A stretch of DNA of 64,000 nt from Nepenthes gracilis (GCA_033239525.1 BSYO01000036.1:6780126-6844125); one strand, 5' to 3'; shown: positions 32,620-44,945, counted from the stretch's first letter. The notes: a model not told the origin generated them from the sequence alone. Numbers and translations are program-made.

Positions 32620-33560
32620 TAACCAGCCATCCCCAAAAAGCTACGGACCTCTGTCACGGTCATCAATCAACTCCAACTGATCACCGCTTCCACTTTCTTT
32701 TGGTCCACCGAGGTGCCTCCATCAGAAATGACGTGGCCCAGGAACACAACCTCATCAAGCCAAAACTCGCACTTCTTCACCTTCGCATATAACTTATGCT
32801 CTCGAAGGGTCTGAAGCACGATCCTCAGATATTCCTCGTGCTCAACACAGCTTCTCGAATAAATCAAAATATCATCAATGAAAACCACAATAAATTTATC
32901 CAAGTACGGCTGGAAGACCCAGTTCATCAAATCCACAAACATGGTCGAAGCATTCATCAATCTAAACAGCATCACAAGAAACTCATAATGGACATATCTT
33001 ATCTAGAAATCCATCTTCTCCACATCATCATGCTTAATCCTAAGCTGATGATACCCAAACTGAAGATCGATCTTAGTAAACACGCAAGTCCCTTGCAACT
33101 AATCAAAGAAATCATTTGTCCTTGGCAATAGGTACTTATTTTTGTTCGTGATCTTATTCAGCTCATGATAGTCTACACACAATCTCAAGGTCCCATCCTT
33201 CTTCTTCACAAACAGGACCGGAGCACTCCATGGTGAAACATTGGGTCTAATAAAACGCATATCCAGAAGGTCCTGTAATTATTGCTTCAATTCTTTTAGC
33301 TCTGTAGGAGCCATATGGTATAGGGTCCTCAAAATAGGTGCCGATCCAGGCATGAGATCAATTCCAAACTTGATCTCTCGGTGTGATGGCAAAGTAAATA
33401 ACTTATTAGGGAACACATCTTCAAACTCGCACACTACCGGAATCTCCTTAGCCAATAGCTCACGGCTCTCCACCAAACTGGCATATGCCAAATAAGTTTC
33501 ACACCCACTTTTCAACAGATGACGAGTTTGCAGAGCCAAAATAAAGTTGAACAGCCCAAC
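32620..33560 (-). pseudogene. pol: Reverse transcriptase of element A, broken
   Basis: The N-terminal part (33539-33279) reads FEDVFPNKLFTLPSHREIKF and GIDLMPGSAPI, the usual entry to a Gypsy polymerase, ending at a stop near 33279. The palm region (32975-32667) has [18 protein letters not shown], the catalytic [11 protein letters not shown] (FIDD at 32871-32882) and [18 protein letters not shown]. Between them (32976-33278) the fingers motifs are present but shifted. The catalytic Asp pair is kept. Confidence 0.88.
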
Positions 33561-33639
33561 TCACCAAATTCTCTGAATGTGAAAGAGCTCACGTTCCCGA
33601 ATTGGAAAGTCGACCTTCTTATGAAAACAATTTATAGCT

Positions 33640-34019
33640 GCATGATTTCTTGACAATTAATCCATACTCAGAATAACATCAAAATTGTGCATCTCCAAGA
33701 GAATCAAATCAACAGCTAAAGTAAGCCCATTCACCTCAACCGAACACCCAAAGTAAGAAACATCAGTAACAACAGAAGATCTCATGGGCATCGACACAAC
33801 TAATAAATAATCAAGAGTCACAGGAGAGGGCATAAGATGTCAAGTAAACTAAGGAAAAATGAAAGAATGGGTGAATTCAGAATCAAAAAGTACCGAAGCA
33901 AAAGTACCACAATAGAAAGGATACCTTCCACCACATTATCAGATGTCTTGACTTCCCTTGCAGACACTATAAAAGCTTTTCCTTGAACAACGGGCTTAAA
34001 GGAGAGGGCCTTCACTGGA
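33640..34019 (-). pseudogene. Aspartic protease of element A
   Basis: A minus-strand reading gives VQGKAFIVSAREVKTSDNVV followed by VEGILSIV and, after a frame change, VLFDSEFTHSFIF near 33852-33893. Relatives read VLFDSGATHSFIS, so the catalytic Asp is kept while the DSG triplet is DSE. The module sits between the gag knuckle and RT as expected. Confidence 0.75.
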
Positions 34020-34920
34020 TGAGGACACTCTTTGATTTTGTACCCTGATTACCCACAGTTAAAGAATATGCCCAAGTTCTTATAATAAGGCTTATTCCCA
34101 TGTATCTTCCCACAATGCTGACACAAATCAATTTAAGCTTGTGAGTACGATGTAGTCTGGTTGCTCTTCTTCTCAGAATCTGGCTGTCTTATCCTATTGG
34201 GTGGTCTCCCAAAAGTTGCACCTAAGCTAGTACCAGTGCCACTTTTACTTGGCGACCACTTCCTATAAAATTCTTCCTTAGTAAGCTCCCTCTCATGGAT
34301 CAACATGCGGTCCAACACATCCACATATGTTGACAATTTTAAGGTTGCCAGTTGCTTGCGGATATTATCCCGCCTACTTTGAAGGAACTTCCTTGCTTTT
34401 CTTTCTTCATCTTCGACCATATACAGAGCATATCGAGCTTGCTCCATAAACTTTGCATTGAATTTAGCCACTGTCCTATTTCCTTGCCTTAGACGAATAA
34501 ATTCTTCCTCCTTCTGCACTCAGAGGGTGAATGGGAAATACTTTTCCATAAACTCATCCTTAACCATCGCCCAAGTAATCTTGTGCTTCGACATACATAA
34601 TGCCCTCTTTTTCATCTCCCACCAGTGGTGGGCTTTCAAATCGTTGCAAACACCTTCTTCAACCTTTGGAACCACATGTCCACTTTAACCAGATTGGACT
34701 CCCCCAAAAACTCAAAGACACGCCCCTGGATGAATCGATCATAAACTGATGGTCCAGGATTAGGAGGAACTGGGGGCAGAGTAGGAACAGGCACTGGGGC
34801 AAGATTCTTCTACCCCATATTCTCAATGATGTCCGCCATATGACCCAACAAATTCAAGTACTCAGCTTCTTGATCGCAAGGCTGGTTGCCTCCATGAATA
34901 GACCTCCTTCTTGGCGGCAT
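34020..34920 (-). pseudogene. gag: gag of element A, broken
   Basis: The start is an ATG at 34920-34918 (MPPRRRSIHGG). The frame runs through a Pro-rich stretch and FIQGRVFEFLGESNLVKVDM to a break near 34640. The C-terminal capsid half is open at 34519-34133: EEFIRLRQGNRTVAKFNAKF and MEQARYALYMVEDEERKARK, typical of Tekay Gag, then a basic Ser/Pro-rich tail. A decayed zinc knuckle (CQHCGKIHGNKPYY, then FNCG*SGYKIKECP) lies at 34025-34130. The product would coat element RNA in virus-like particles. Confidence 0.85.
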
Positions 34921-35150
34921 TATCGGCTATCAATGATTATTCTGAAATAAGAATTGTACGGGTTAGATTATAGATCAGACACTAGCTAGAACATGACAAT
35001 TCTATGTAATTTAAACATAACTACAGTTCTAAGCAGGACAACTAAACCACCCAAACTAGCTTAACCATCCTATGCCTATCTCTACTTACTCCATCTAGCC
35101 TATACTATCCTAGGCTTTCGTATAAGATTCAGATCAAACCTAAGGCATCT

Positions 35151-35164
35151 TATCTCTGATATCA
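35151..35164 (-). other. Primer binding site of element A
   Basis: On the minus strand TGATATCAGAGATA follows the 5' LTR by two bases. It differs by one base from the TGGTATCAGAG site complementary to initiator Met tRNA used by many chromoviruses. Confidence 0.75.
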
Positions 35165-35166
35165 AC

Positions 35167-37166
35167 TTTGACAGACCACGTTTTCCTAATCAAAATTTGA
35201 CAGAGTTTTGACTGTAAAATGGTCACCAAACTAGTACAACTTATACAGCACAATATACAATCACAAAAGATCTCAACAACAAGACACACAGGATTCAAAC
35301 AGCCACACTGAAGACATGACACCGACATCATAACTCTGGTTATGATATCGTCTCAGACAAAATGTCACTAGATAACCATAATAAAATCATAAAGACCTGC
35401 GAAAGCACATATATCCATCAATCATAGTGGAGACTATACTATAAGTATATCATCACTCATCATATATATATATCAATATATAAAATAATCAATAATAACA
35501 CAAAAAACTCCCAAAGATACAAAAACCACAATATTAAGTCCACAAGGCCTTTTTTTAAAGATCTACAGCCTATCCAACTCCTAGGTTCTACTCGACCTCA
35601 TTAGGCATGAGAGCGTACTCATCTGAAGGAAAGAAAGTGGTAAGGTTGAGCCAAATGCTCAACAAGTGCAATAAATAGTATATATAAAATAAAATAGAGG
35701 AGGGATGTAAGAGAAGAATAATGATGTATCAACATGAAGTATGAATAAATACATTTTTAAAAATTATTTGTCTTTCTCATTTTACTTATTCTTCCTTTAG
35801 GTTCCAAAACATGTAGAAAGTCCATTTAAACCTGCAGACCAAGGCCATTAGGCCTTACTAGCTAATTGTGCGGTCAAACGAGGAAAGAAATGTGTATACT
35901 TCTATAATTCTAAGACATAACTCACGTAGTTCAACACCCTGTGATGAGTAGTATATGTTTAACTTAATATATGGGGCCATATAACATATGCTACCATGTC
36001 CCCCATGGCCCAAAGGTAGTTGTCAAACTTTCACAATAATATCCTAATGCATGCTAGAGAATACTATCTTCTGAAATGTAATCCTTAGTCATCTATTCTT
36101 AAGAAAATTTCATATTTGTTCATAAAATATTGTTCTTGCTTTAGAAGAACGGTTCATCCAACATAACACATTATGGAATTTTTTACTTATACTTCTCACA
36201 ACTTGTATAATTCTTAAGAGTTTACATTTTCTCATGACTTAGACTACATGCATATTTGATATAAAGCATAGAGAAAAATCAAAATTCTTACCGCCGAGAG
36301 CCCAACACAACTTTAGAGCTTCCAAACAATAATTTCCTTTACAAATGCATATAACGTAATTTTCAAAGTATATACAAGATAAAATAGTTAATATACATGC
36401 ATATAAATATCCCGATTCATGTCGATAATGTTTTTGATTTATTTAAAATTAACATATAATAATATATGTGAACAAATACCGAAAAATTAAGATACCCATG
36501 TCCACAAAGTTAGGGTTCCCAATTTCTAAAGCCAAATCATGCAAAAACAATAAGAAAATCGAGTAATTTCGAAGAGGGGAGCGGGTTAGGGATTTTCAGG
36601 TGCGAAAACCGTACAAATCTCACAAGTCAGACATGGAATTGATGTATTTTTATGCTAAGATCAAGAGTATTATAAAATATAAATTTAATCGAGTATCGAA
36701 ATGATAATACCCAAAGAAAATGACATGAATGTGCAAGAAAATGAGAGAAAAGGACATGGGTGCACTTTCCTAGGCCCGATTTATGACTTCTCTAACTTGC
36801 TTGAGCTCAGAATTGGACTTGAGAACCTTAGATTCTTCCTTCTCTATCTACTCCTTTAAGCTCTCTCTCTCTCTCTCTCTTCCATGTAAAAATCCCAAAA
36901 AATGACCGTTCGAAATCCTCACTAGGTATTTATATCGCAGGCTAGCGCCCGGCGCTTGTGCACCGGCCTGCGCGCTGCAGGCTAGCCAGGCTTGGTTTCA
37001 GCGCCTACTCGGGCGCTCGTGGCACCGCCCAAGGTGCCTGACGAGTGCCCCTTGCCGTTTTTTCTATGTTATCATAACCTAATTTTTTTATATAAATTAA
37101 GCCTAATTTTTATCATATTGACTTAATTATTTTTAATTATTATGTTTTGAAATCCAGAATCTCACA
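35167..37166 (-). repeat. 5' LTR of element A
   Basis: A 2.0 kb LTR that reads TGTGAGATTC at its minus-strand start (37166) and ends near 35167. It aligns along its whole length with the two pieces of the 3' LTR. It holds a TCTC microsatellite near 36857-36880 and a GC-rich block at 36940-37060. Confidence 0.9.
36927..36934 (-). promoter_or_regulatory. TATA box in 5' LTR of A
   Basis: TATAAATA on the minus strand, directly downstream of the GC-rich block (36940-37060). It is conserved at the same place in the 3' LTR near 30290. Confidence 0.55.
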
Positions 37167-37171
37167 AAGAA

Positions 37172-37800
37172 CTCCCTTATGATTTTGTGGTTGCTGTTGG
37201 TTGAATTGGGCTAGTGTTTCCCTCCTTGGTGTATAGCAATGCTTGGCCACATGCCCTGGCTCACCATAACTAAAACAACTTTGAAGGCCTATCTAGCCTA
37301 CCGGGGGTGCTCTTGCAATATTTGCCTACATAATTACTCTACAATCCTTGACTAGGTAACTGATATTCTTGTATTTGAAGAAACTTTGCAAGTTATGCTG
37401 CTTACTCGCCTTTTGTTGTTTGTTCAGTGTGAACTAACATAGCCAAATTCCAGAGTCTATGGTGGATAATTCTGTCTTCTTATTCCATATATTTGAATGA
37501 CGGGGACTAATGTGATCACAACCTGAGAACTGACATCCAGAGATCTAATAGGCCCATTTATGAGCTAAGTCACAAATTGTAATACTCGAAGAACAACAAC
37601 TATTTGCGCTTGGTTACTGTCAGTAGTTTCAAAAGAATCTTTAGAGTTCATATCTAATTGCTTTGACATCTTGCAAATCAAGAAGGCTTAGAAGTTTTTC
37701 TATCCTACTTTTTCTATCTTATTCATCTCTCATTGACTCTGAGACACTCATCTATTCTATGTTCCAAAATATGTCATAAATTTCACAACCTCAAATAATA
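37172..37800 (-). pseudogene. gag zinc-knuckle remnant of an older retrotransposon
   Basis: On the minus strand 37277-37236 reads CFSYGEPGHVAKHC, a CCHC knuckle whose second Cys is Tyr (normally CxxCxxxGHxxxxC). It continues YTPRRETLAQFNQQQPQNHK up to the insertion point of element A. On the other side of A (19893 and lower) the same strand continues with TTTKLKVYTFC. Upstream (37300-37800) no frame stays open. This is the gag end of an element older than A; whether Gypsy or Copia cannot be decided. Confidence 0.6.
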
Positions 37801-39520
37801 AATAATATCCTGAGTTTTCAATCACTTAGTGAATTCTAATATTCATTGAATATTTCTGATTCCTAAATCCTTAAGGGTTTTTATAGAACCTTATTTAGTA
37901 GATATCATAACTATGGTAACCTAGACCCGAGTCCCTTGACAACCCGAACCTGTCCCCAATCCAATTTGAACTGACTTCACAAAAAACTTAAACAATAAAT
38001 AATCTTCATATATACATTATAACTAAAATATCCATAATAGATAACATTTCCTCAAAAATAAAAGAAAACATAAATATCTATAGAATCATTACTCTTGTGA
38101 ACGTTTTCCAATATAATATCCAAAACAAACAATATAATAATAGAGGATATTCATAATTTTTTCATTATGAAGTTTCTGAACTCTAAGATCACCTCCACCT
38201 GAAATATTTACAGCAAATGCACGGCCTTATCTAACTTGCTATTAACATTCTCTACTCTAGATCTATAAAAAAGTAAGGATTAGCTAAATACTCAATAAAT
38301 AAATAAAATAAATAATATTAGAATACAATAAAATATTTTATATAATAATATCAAATATATACAAAATAAATAACATGTGATAAATCAACTATTCGAGACT
38401 CAACGTTATGTCGTAAATACCACTCAAAAGCCACAAGACAACTAAATATCAAGAATACAATTAACATTTCACTAAATCCAAATATAAATAAAGGCATGGG
38501 TTCCATTAAGCCTATTTCAATAAAGGTTTCAATTATATGAGTATTACAATATTCTTCTTGGATTTTATATGTCAGTGTAAACCAACGACTATGTATCTGC
38601 TACCAACAGTTGGGTAAAATTTTTGCGGTACTAATATTCATAAGTTTGATAACCAATTAACTATATGGTTTTATAACATCTTGTAAGCTGTAGCTATAAG
38701 TATTAACTATATTTGAACAAACAATATTAGCATTACTCCCTCGATGTAAACCCAAAATATACTACAAACATATTCCTGTGGCCTAATCATGGTCCATGCC
38801 CAATAGGGGTATAGGATACTCATTCTCAACTACATTTGAAACCACATTCCCCCTTGGTACGATGTCTATTAATATTTCAATGAATATAATATTTCAAATC
38901 TCTATGTAATATATTCTGGATAAACTTATTATTTTGAGTTAAATGGGTGTAACAATATTATTTATAGGATTATAAAAATATCTTCAAATGGCCTTAATTC
39001 CTTCGGGGTATAGAAATTAATATCAGATAATTATAAACTATATCATAGTATTGTATATTCTATATTCCATGACATGGTGATGTCTCAATGTAATCTTCCC
39101 CACTGTAACCATGGACAACCAATAACACCACTCACATAAATTAAGTTAACGCTAAGAAATAATTATCAATAATATATGGAAAAAATTTAGTAATAACTAA
39201 AATTTTGACTAGCTCTTAATATTATACCTGATCTTTATCGATCTTACAGGTGTCCTAACCATATTTCTAAGGCCATGAAAAATATATTTTATTTTATTAC
39301 AACTGAACAAAGCTCACAAAATTTCAATTTAGTCAAATACAATCAATATTAAACAAATTCCACTGTAACACAATAACCTTACATTAACTTAATATATATT
39401 CCCTCGGTTTTGCATTAAAGCGCCACTTAAAATCTAGGATTTGTAATAGATCACCATGGTAGCCCTTCAACATAAATAAAATGCCTAGTGTGTTTGTTGT
39501 CATGTGTTTTGTCTAATAAT
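37801..39520. other. AT-rich stretch, possible old LTR, no gene
   Basis: No usable reading frame. A stretch near 38200-38310 (AAGGATTAGCTAAATACTCAATAA) recalls the block 'GAGC(T)AA..CTCAACAAG' of the Tekay-type LTRs here, and it lies upstream of the gag remnant, so it could be that element's decayed 5' LTR. It ends with ATAAT (39516-39520), the target duplication of element G. Confidence 0.35.
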
Positions 39521-40297
39521 GGTTGGAGCTTGAGCACTTGAGGAACCATGCGAAAATGCTCGACAATGCACAATGAACAAATAATAATCACAGATAAAGG
39601 AACAAATAAGATTTTACTTGGAAAGCCCTATACTAAATAAGGAAAAAAACTAAGGGACATGCATTTGAAATATCCACTATACAACTATCGGTTATGCAAA
39701 TCCCGAATACAAAATAAGAGCTCCACACCTTATAGTAGATAGACCCGAGTAACAAGGAGCACAAGATAAATGAGAAGAAATTGAAGATTGAAACACAGTT
39801 TGAAACTCTACCAAGTGTTTGAACCTTCTTCTTCTCTCTCTTCTATATTTCTCACTAATAGCGCTCATTGGTCTATAAAATTTCAAGTGATATTTTCATT
39901 CTTTTAACCCTAAAATGCATTGGTGAGTTTTTATATTATTGGCCATGTTTGGGCATATCTAGACTCGACACGCATCACCGCCCGATTGCTCCTTGAACTC
40001 GGCACCCGATTGCTCTTGAACTTGGCATCGGGTCACCCTTGGACTTAGCATCACTACTCAATTTCCCTTGGACTTGGCATCCTACCACTCTTCAGTATGT
40101 CGCTCTTCGACATCACTGCTCAGTCACCCTTGGACTTGGCAACCGGTGCGTGAGCACAGATGCTCCTCGGCCACTGGCCGCATGCGCAAACACTGCAATT
40201 CTCTATTTCAATATAGAACCCATTTGTATTCAATCGAACCTCCAAACAGTTCAACAATCAATTATGAGCCCATATGGGAATGACCTATAACCCAACA
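39521..40297 (-). repeat. 3' LTR of element G
   Basis: On the minus strand it starts TGTTGGGTTATAGG at 40297 and ends CTCCAACC at 39521 (the 5' copy ends CTCCAACA). A purine-rich GTCATGAAGGAAAGTT lies just outside at 40313-40298, the polypurine tract. A minisatellite of CTTGGACTTGGCATC-type units lies at about 39963-40145. Confidence 0.9.
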
Positions 40298-40319
40298 AAC
40301 TTTCCTTCATGACAATGTT

Positions 40320-40890
40320 GGGATAGTCATCGTCATCCTAGCAATAGTACAGCAGACTTTAGGCTCCCCCATTGCAACACCTTGGTCATCATATCTGATT
40401 TATTCTCCTCGGACCTAACCTTTTAGAGTGTCGACAACTCTGAGTCAACTACATTCCGCACCCAATGATATCTAATATTAATATGATTTGATTTGAAATG
40501 AAATAATGAGTTTCTACAAAGGTAAATTGCACTTTAATTGCCACAAAGTAGCACATATATCTTTTGCTTAAAGTTGAGCTTCCAAATGAACTTCATCATC
40601 CACAGCATCTCCTTACTTGCCTGCATCACAATAATAAACTCTGCCTTAGTGGTCGAGAAAGCAGCATATTTCTGTAACTTTAATTTTCAAGAGACAGCTC
40701 CTCCCATAAACATGACTAAATATCCCGATGTAGACTCCCAAAAGACGACATTGCCCGCCATATTTGCATCGGTATGCCCAACCAGTAGTGGCTTATTGCC
40801 TCCAAAACACAAGCACAATTTACAGGTTCATTGGAGATATCTTAATATCCACTTCACCGTAGACTAATACTCCTTACCGAGACTTGACAG
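40320..40890 (-). pseudogene. RNase H of Copia element G
   Basis: A minus-strand reading in pieces gives TGWAYRCKYGG-like (relatives GYTDADWAG), GYLFMFMGGAVSWK, YAAFSTTKAEFIIV with the acidic Glu, ASKEMLWMMKFIWKLNF, AIYLCRNSLFHFKSNHINIR and YHWVRNVVDSELSTL. These are the C-terminal blocks of Copia polymerases, ending shortly before the 3' LTR. Multiple frame changes and stops are present. Confidence 0.8.
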
Positions 40891-40899
40891 AAACTAGCT

Positions 40900-41533
40900 A
40901 ACCATGCCAACAACTTGAGCAATGTTTGGTCTTATACATACCATAGCATACATTAAGTTGCCCATGGCCGAAGAATATGATACACCTCTCATACTTGTCT
41001 TTTCACCATCCGAGGAAAGATATTATCAGTTACTTAATTTAAAGTAATTTACTAGCAAAGTGCTCACCGGCTTGAACTTCTCTATATTAAAGCATTGAAG
41101 GACTGTCTTAATATAACTCTCCAAGGACATCCATAACTTCCTAGTATTATAGCCGTGAAATATTCTAATACCTAGAATTTACTTTGCCGGCACCAACTCC
41201 TTCATAATAAAGATAATTTGAGCTACTATTTCAATTTGGTGATCCGACATGTATTTCCTCTGACAATTAACATATTATCCACATAGAGTAAGAGAATAAT
41301 GAAGTCATCTTTATAAAATCTCTACACAAAGACACAATAATTCAAAGTAGTCTTTTGGTAGTCTTAACCAGTCATAATAGACTCGAACTTCTTATATTAT
41401 TATCTTGGAGCCTGTTTCAACCCATATAAACTTTTCTTCAAATGACACACCATTCGTTCCTTCTCTTCAACTCAAAATCCCTCTGGCTACTCAATGTAAA
41501 TCTCTTCCTCAAGATCACCATGAAAAATACCTA
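40900..41533 (-). pseudogene. pol: Reverse transcriptase of Copia element G, C-terminal part
   Basis: From the insertion point leftwards the minus strand reads FHGDLEEEIYIE, then a stop, PEGF, MVCHLKKSLYGLKQAPR, QKTTLNYCVFV, and IILLLYVDNMLIV with YVDN (YVDD expected) at 41274-41285. The RT therefore has one of its catalytic Asp residues changed to Asn. It belongs with the N-terminal part at 42967-43590. Confidence 0.85.
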
Positions 41534-42966
41534 TATGGAGTAAAATTTCAATTTGCATTTGACAAAAAAATTCGGAAGGAATGCTTTATTCCTATTTGGA
41601 TTGTAGGTGTGTGTTTATTTGCCGGAATGGGTACATTTGGATGGTTTGGGAATATAACGACGAAATGGTGCCTTATGGGCGATTTTGTGCAAAATACCCA
41701 AAATGATGTTTTTATCGGTTTGGAATGTTTGTCGGAATTTAGGATTATGCCAGTATGGTGCAACTTGTCACTATGGAGTAAAATTCTGGTATGCATTTGA
41801 CCAATAGTGTCCGAGAACCTTTTTTTAGCTACATTCCTTAAAAAGAGTGCGGGGTCATTTGATGGCCAGTTTGGAATTTTCAGTATGGATGGTCGATTTG
41901 GCAGAATAGGGCGGGTTGTATGTGTATTAAGGGATTCTAGTATGTATGCATCTACCAGTATGATTTTATCGGTATGCTTTGAACGGTAGTGTGATATGGC
42001 CGAATGGATTTCCTGGGTGACAGATATGGATTAAATGGTTTTTTCCCTGTTTGGATTGGCTGATATTGTCGGTGTTATGATGATTTGTGTCAAAAAAAAG
42101 CATTCCGAAAGGGAATACTTTATTCCTGCTTGGATTGTAGGAATGAGACTTTTTGCCCGATATGGAAGCATCTATGTAGTTTGGAACAAATCATCAAAAT
42201 GGTGCTTTGTGGGTGGTTTTGTGCAAAATACCCGGAATGGTGTATTTTGCCGGTTTGGAGTGTTTGCCGAAATTTAGAATTTTGTTGGAATGTTGCAACT
42301 TGCCGGAATGGCGCAAATGACCGGTATGCATAGAAAAAAAATTAAATTGATGACTGTGATCCCTTTTTTTTTATTGTGTTCCTTAAAGAAAATGTGGGGT
42401 TTGTTGACCGAGGTCATTTGGGAGTGAAGTAATAGACCGTGGTAGTTACATTTGCACTTGACCAAGGTTAGTGAAAGACTGCAATGATTTGCTTCTGAAC
42501 GTGGTAACAATGTTGACCAAGATCTTCACTTGGCCGAGGTAGCAAATATGTCTGAGGGAGTTTCAATGAAGTCCGAGAGGAGCTTAAGACTGCAGGTTTT
42601 TAAATGATGCCCGAGATACCTGCATGTGGTCGAGGAGTCTGCCTTTGGCCGGAGAGGGCCTTGGATGATGCTCAAGGCCATATTGTCATGTCCTCTGTAG
42701 TTTTCTTTTGAATTGTGTGCATGTTAGTAAATGTTTGTTACAGGTGGAAGCCCTAGTTTTCTTCCACATATATTTCGTTTAAACTTTTGGTACATCACTA
42801 TATGCGAAGCTCAATTTTTACTTATTATACATGCGTCAATGTGATACTCGCGGAATGCCTTGGCCTCTATATTCTAAATTCAAGTCAACAAAATACTTGA
42901 AAATAGAATATATGTTTCTTGTACATTCCTTTATTTTAATACAATTTCACTTACTAACCAAAAAAA
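41534..42966 (+). mobile_element. Poly-A-ended insert in RT of G, probably non-LTR (LINE-related) element
   Basis: It splits the RT reading between LELE and FHGDLEEE. Left flank GAAAAATA and right flank AAAAAATA give a possible 7-8 bp duplication. The right end reads CACTTACTAACC followed by eight A, like the 3' end of a plant L1 element. The first 870 bases contain a diverged direct repeat: 41565-41810 recurs at 42093-42335 (ATTCC..TTTATTCCT..TTGGATTGTAGG, then ATGGTGC..GTG..GTTTTGTGCAAAATACCC), and ATGGAGTAAAATT..TGCATTTGAC occurs at 41536 and 41773. No RT or endonuclease is encoded. The class is an inference. Confidence 0.5.
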
Positions 42967-43590
42967 ATATTCCAATTCCAAGTCAAGAATAGCGGCCAGT
43001 TTGAGCACCACCCAGATTAAAAACATCTTCATAATCGGGGCAAAAATTTCATCAAAATTAACACCCTTCATCAAATTGAAACCTTTCACAACCAACCTTA
43101 CCTTTTATCACAATTATGGGCTATTCTCATCAGCCTTTAATTGGAAGACCCATTTGTTCTTCAGCGTTCGCTTTCCCTTCAACAACTTTGTTAGCTCAAA
43201 CATGTGATTTTCTTGCAACAACTTTATCTCATCTTGTATGGCTTCTATCCACTCTGCTTTATACTTATCATTCATAACTTCTTCAAAGCTTTCAAGTTCC
43301 CTTCCATTGATAAGTGATATATACTCATTAGCTAATAGATGAATAGAGAGCCTTCAGTCTCTTGTAGATCTTCGAAGTAGAATTGTCTCGACGGACTCAA
43401 CAATATCATGAGGAACAACATCATCCTCTCTCCATCGAGCATTAGATTCCGAAGGTCTCCTTCCTCCTCTACATGGACTCAGTCACCGTTTTCATGACGA
43501 ACTAGTACTGGTATCAATTACTCAAGCAAGCCGACTGTTGTCATTATTAGAAACAACATTCGCATCTTTACTAATATCTTCAATTATCTT
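42967..43590 (-). pseudogene. pol: Reverse transcriptase of Copia element G, N-terminal part
   Basis: The minus strand reads NKWVFQLKADE, RLVVKGFNLMKGVNFDEIFA, PIMKMFLIWVVLKLAAILDL and ELE up to the insert at 42966, the fingers region of Copia RT. Upstream towards integrase the frame is poor. Its other half is at 40900-41533. Confidence 0.8.
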
Positions 43591-44420
43591 ATCATCGACA
43601 AATACTACATTCCTTGATCAGACAAATTTTTTCACAATTGGGTCATAAAGTTGATATCTCAACTCATCTTCCTTATAGCTGAAAAAGGCACATTATCTTA
43701 TCTTCGGCTCCAACTTGGTCCTCTCATCTTTCAAGATGTAAGAAAGACATTGCACTTGAACACACACAAGTGGTCACAAAATACCTCCTTCCTAGACCGC
43801 ATCTTCTCTGGAATTTCTCCATTCAATGGGTTGCTCAGAGATAGGTAGATAATATAAGCCACAGCTTTCAGGGCTTCATGCCAAAATAATCTAGAGAGCT
43901 TCGCCTTTGAGAGTACATAGCAAACTCTCTCCATCAACGTCCTATTCATCCATTCGGCCATGCCATTTAGTTGCGATGTCTTTGGTGGAGTCCATTGATG
44001 ACGAATATCATAAGACCGACAATACACGTTAAATGTTCCAATGTACTCACCACCGTTGTTACTTCGGATGCTCTTCAATTTCTTCCCCATTTGCCTCTCA
44101 ACCAAGGCATCAAAATGTTTAAAAACATTAAGGGCTTGATCCTTCAACTTTCACAGATACATTCACAACTTTTTTGAACAATCATCGATCAATATCAAAA
44201 AGTATAGTACTCCTCTGAGTATCTTCATCTTGAAAAGGTTACATATGTCGGTGTGGACCAACTCAAGAAGGTCGGCCTTCCTCGGGGATGTGTTTTCATG
44301 GAACGAAACTTATTGTCACTTCCCCGCCATACAATGAAGACAAGTCTTCAGCTTAACTTCCTTCACACCTCGAAGGAAGTCCTTCTTGGTCAAGCTACTC
44401 AGCCGCTTCTCGCTCATGTG
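43591..44420 (-). pseudogene. Integrase of Copia element G
   Basis: The core is open for 138 codons at 44147-43731: ALVERQMGKKLKSIRSNNGGEY, where relatives have SDNGGEY, so the second catalytic Asp is Asn. Further on come GTFNVYCRSYDIRHQ, TPPKTSQLNGMAEWMNRTLMERV (the Glu is kept in the GMAEW block, relatives GVAER) and LFWHEALKAVAYI. The part before it (44148-44420) with the first Asp is broken by stops. Confidence 0.85.
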
Positions 44421-44945
44421 GCTTAGTTAACAATGCCACAGGTCCAAAGACTCCTCACTTCTTGTGACATGTACCTCTCCTACTGCAATAGAGACTTTCA
44501 ACACATACATACTAGAGACCTTCTTTTCTTGGGCAACTATTAGAGACCTTCTAGTCAACTTCCATGCATATTCACTGAAAGTATTGTAAAATTCCTCATT
44601 GTTGAGCCTGCCCGCTGAAATTAGATTCAATCAAGTGTCTGGGACACATCATACGTCCCTCAACAACAATCTGGTCTCATTGTTGGTGATGAGGGACACA
44701 TCACCACAACTGACAATCCGAGATGTCCCTTTGTTACCCATCTTTAACACTCCAAAATAAGTGAGAGTGTAAGATGTGAAAAATCCCTTCTGTGACGTAA
44801 TGTTGAGTGATACACCATTGTCCATCACCAAGTCAGTCTCATGATCAACTAGATTGATCATCTCGTCCTCTTTACACACCAACCAAACGTCACCCTCGGT
44901 AACAACTGAGGCTCTCTCCACATCTTTGGCCTTGCCGGCCTTCTT
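44421..44945 (-). pseudogene. Protease and GAG-pre-integrase region of Copia element G
   Basis: 44921-44649 carries the protease: DHETDLVMDNGVSLNITSQK, where relatives have W-VIDSGAS, so DSG is DNG with the catalytic Asp kept. FFTSYTLTYFGVLKMGNKGTSRIVSCGDV follows as in Copia proteases. 44630-44427 is the pre-integrase module NLISAGRLNNEEFYNTFSEY and AWKLTRRSLIVAQEKKVSSM, with the conserved LWHC zinc-binding end (relatives LWHxRLGH). Confidence 0.85.

Larger units (their letters stand above)
19894..37166 (-). mobile_element. Ty3/Gypsy chromovirus (Tekay/Del type), element A, split by element B
   Basis: A minus-strand element of about 8.65 kb once the inserted element B is removed. Its 5' LTR is 35167-37166. 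Its 3' LTR is in two pieces, 19894-20138 and 28754-30509. Outer flanks GAGAA (19889-19893) and AAGAA (37167-37171) match at four of five bases and are the likely target duplication. A Met-tRNA type primer site, gag, protease, RT, RNase H, integrase and a C-terminal chromodomain follow in the normal order, and a polypurine tract (30510-30523) abuts the 3' LTR. Every gene has stops or shifts. Chromodomain and LTR type point to the Tekay/Del clade. Confidence 0.9.

Noticed and set aside
41405..41800. 131-codon frame crossing the left edge of the insert in G
   Set aside because: It spans the junction between antisense Copia RT and the repeat-built insert, so it is a chance chimera with no family motif.
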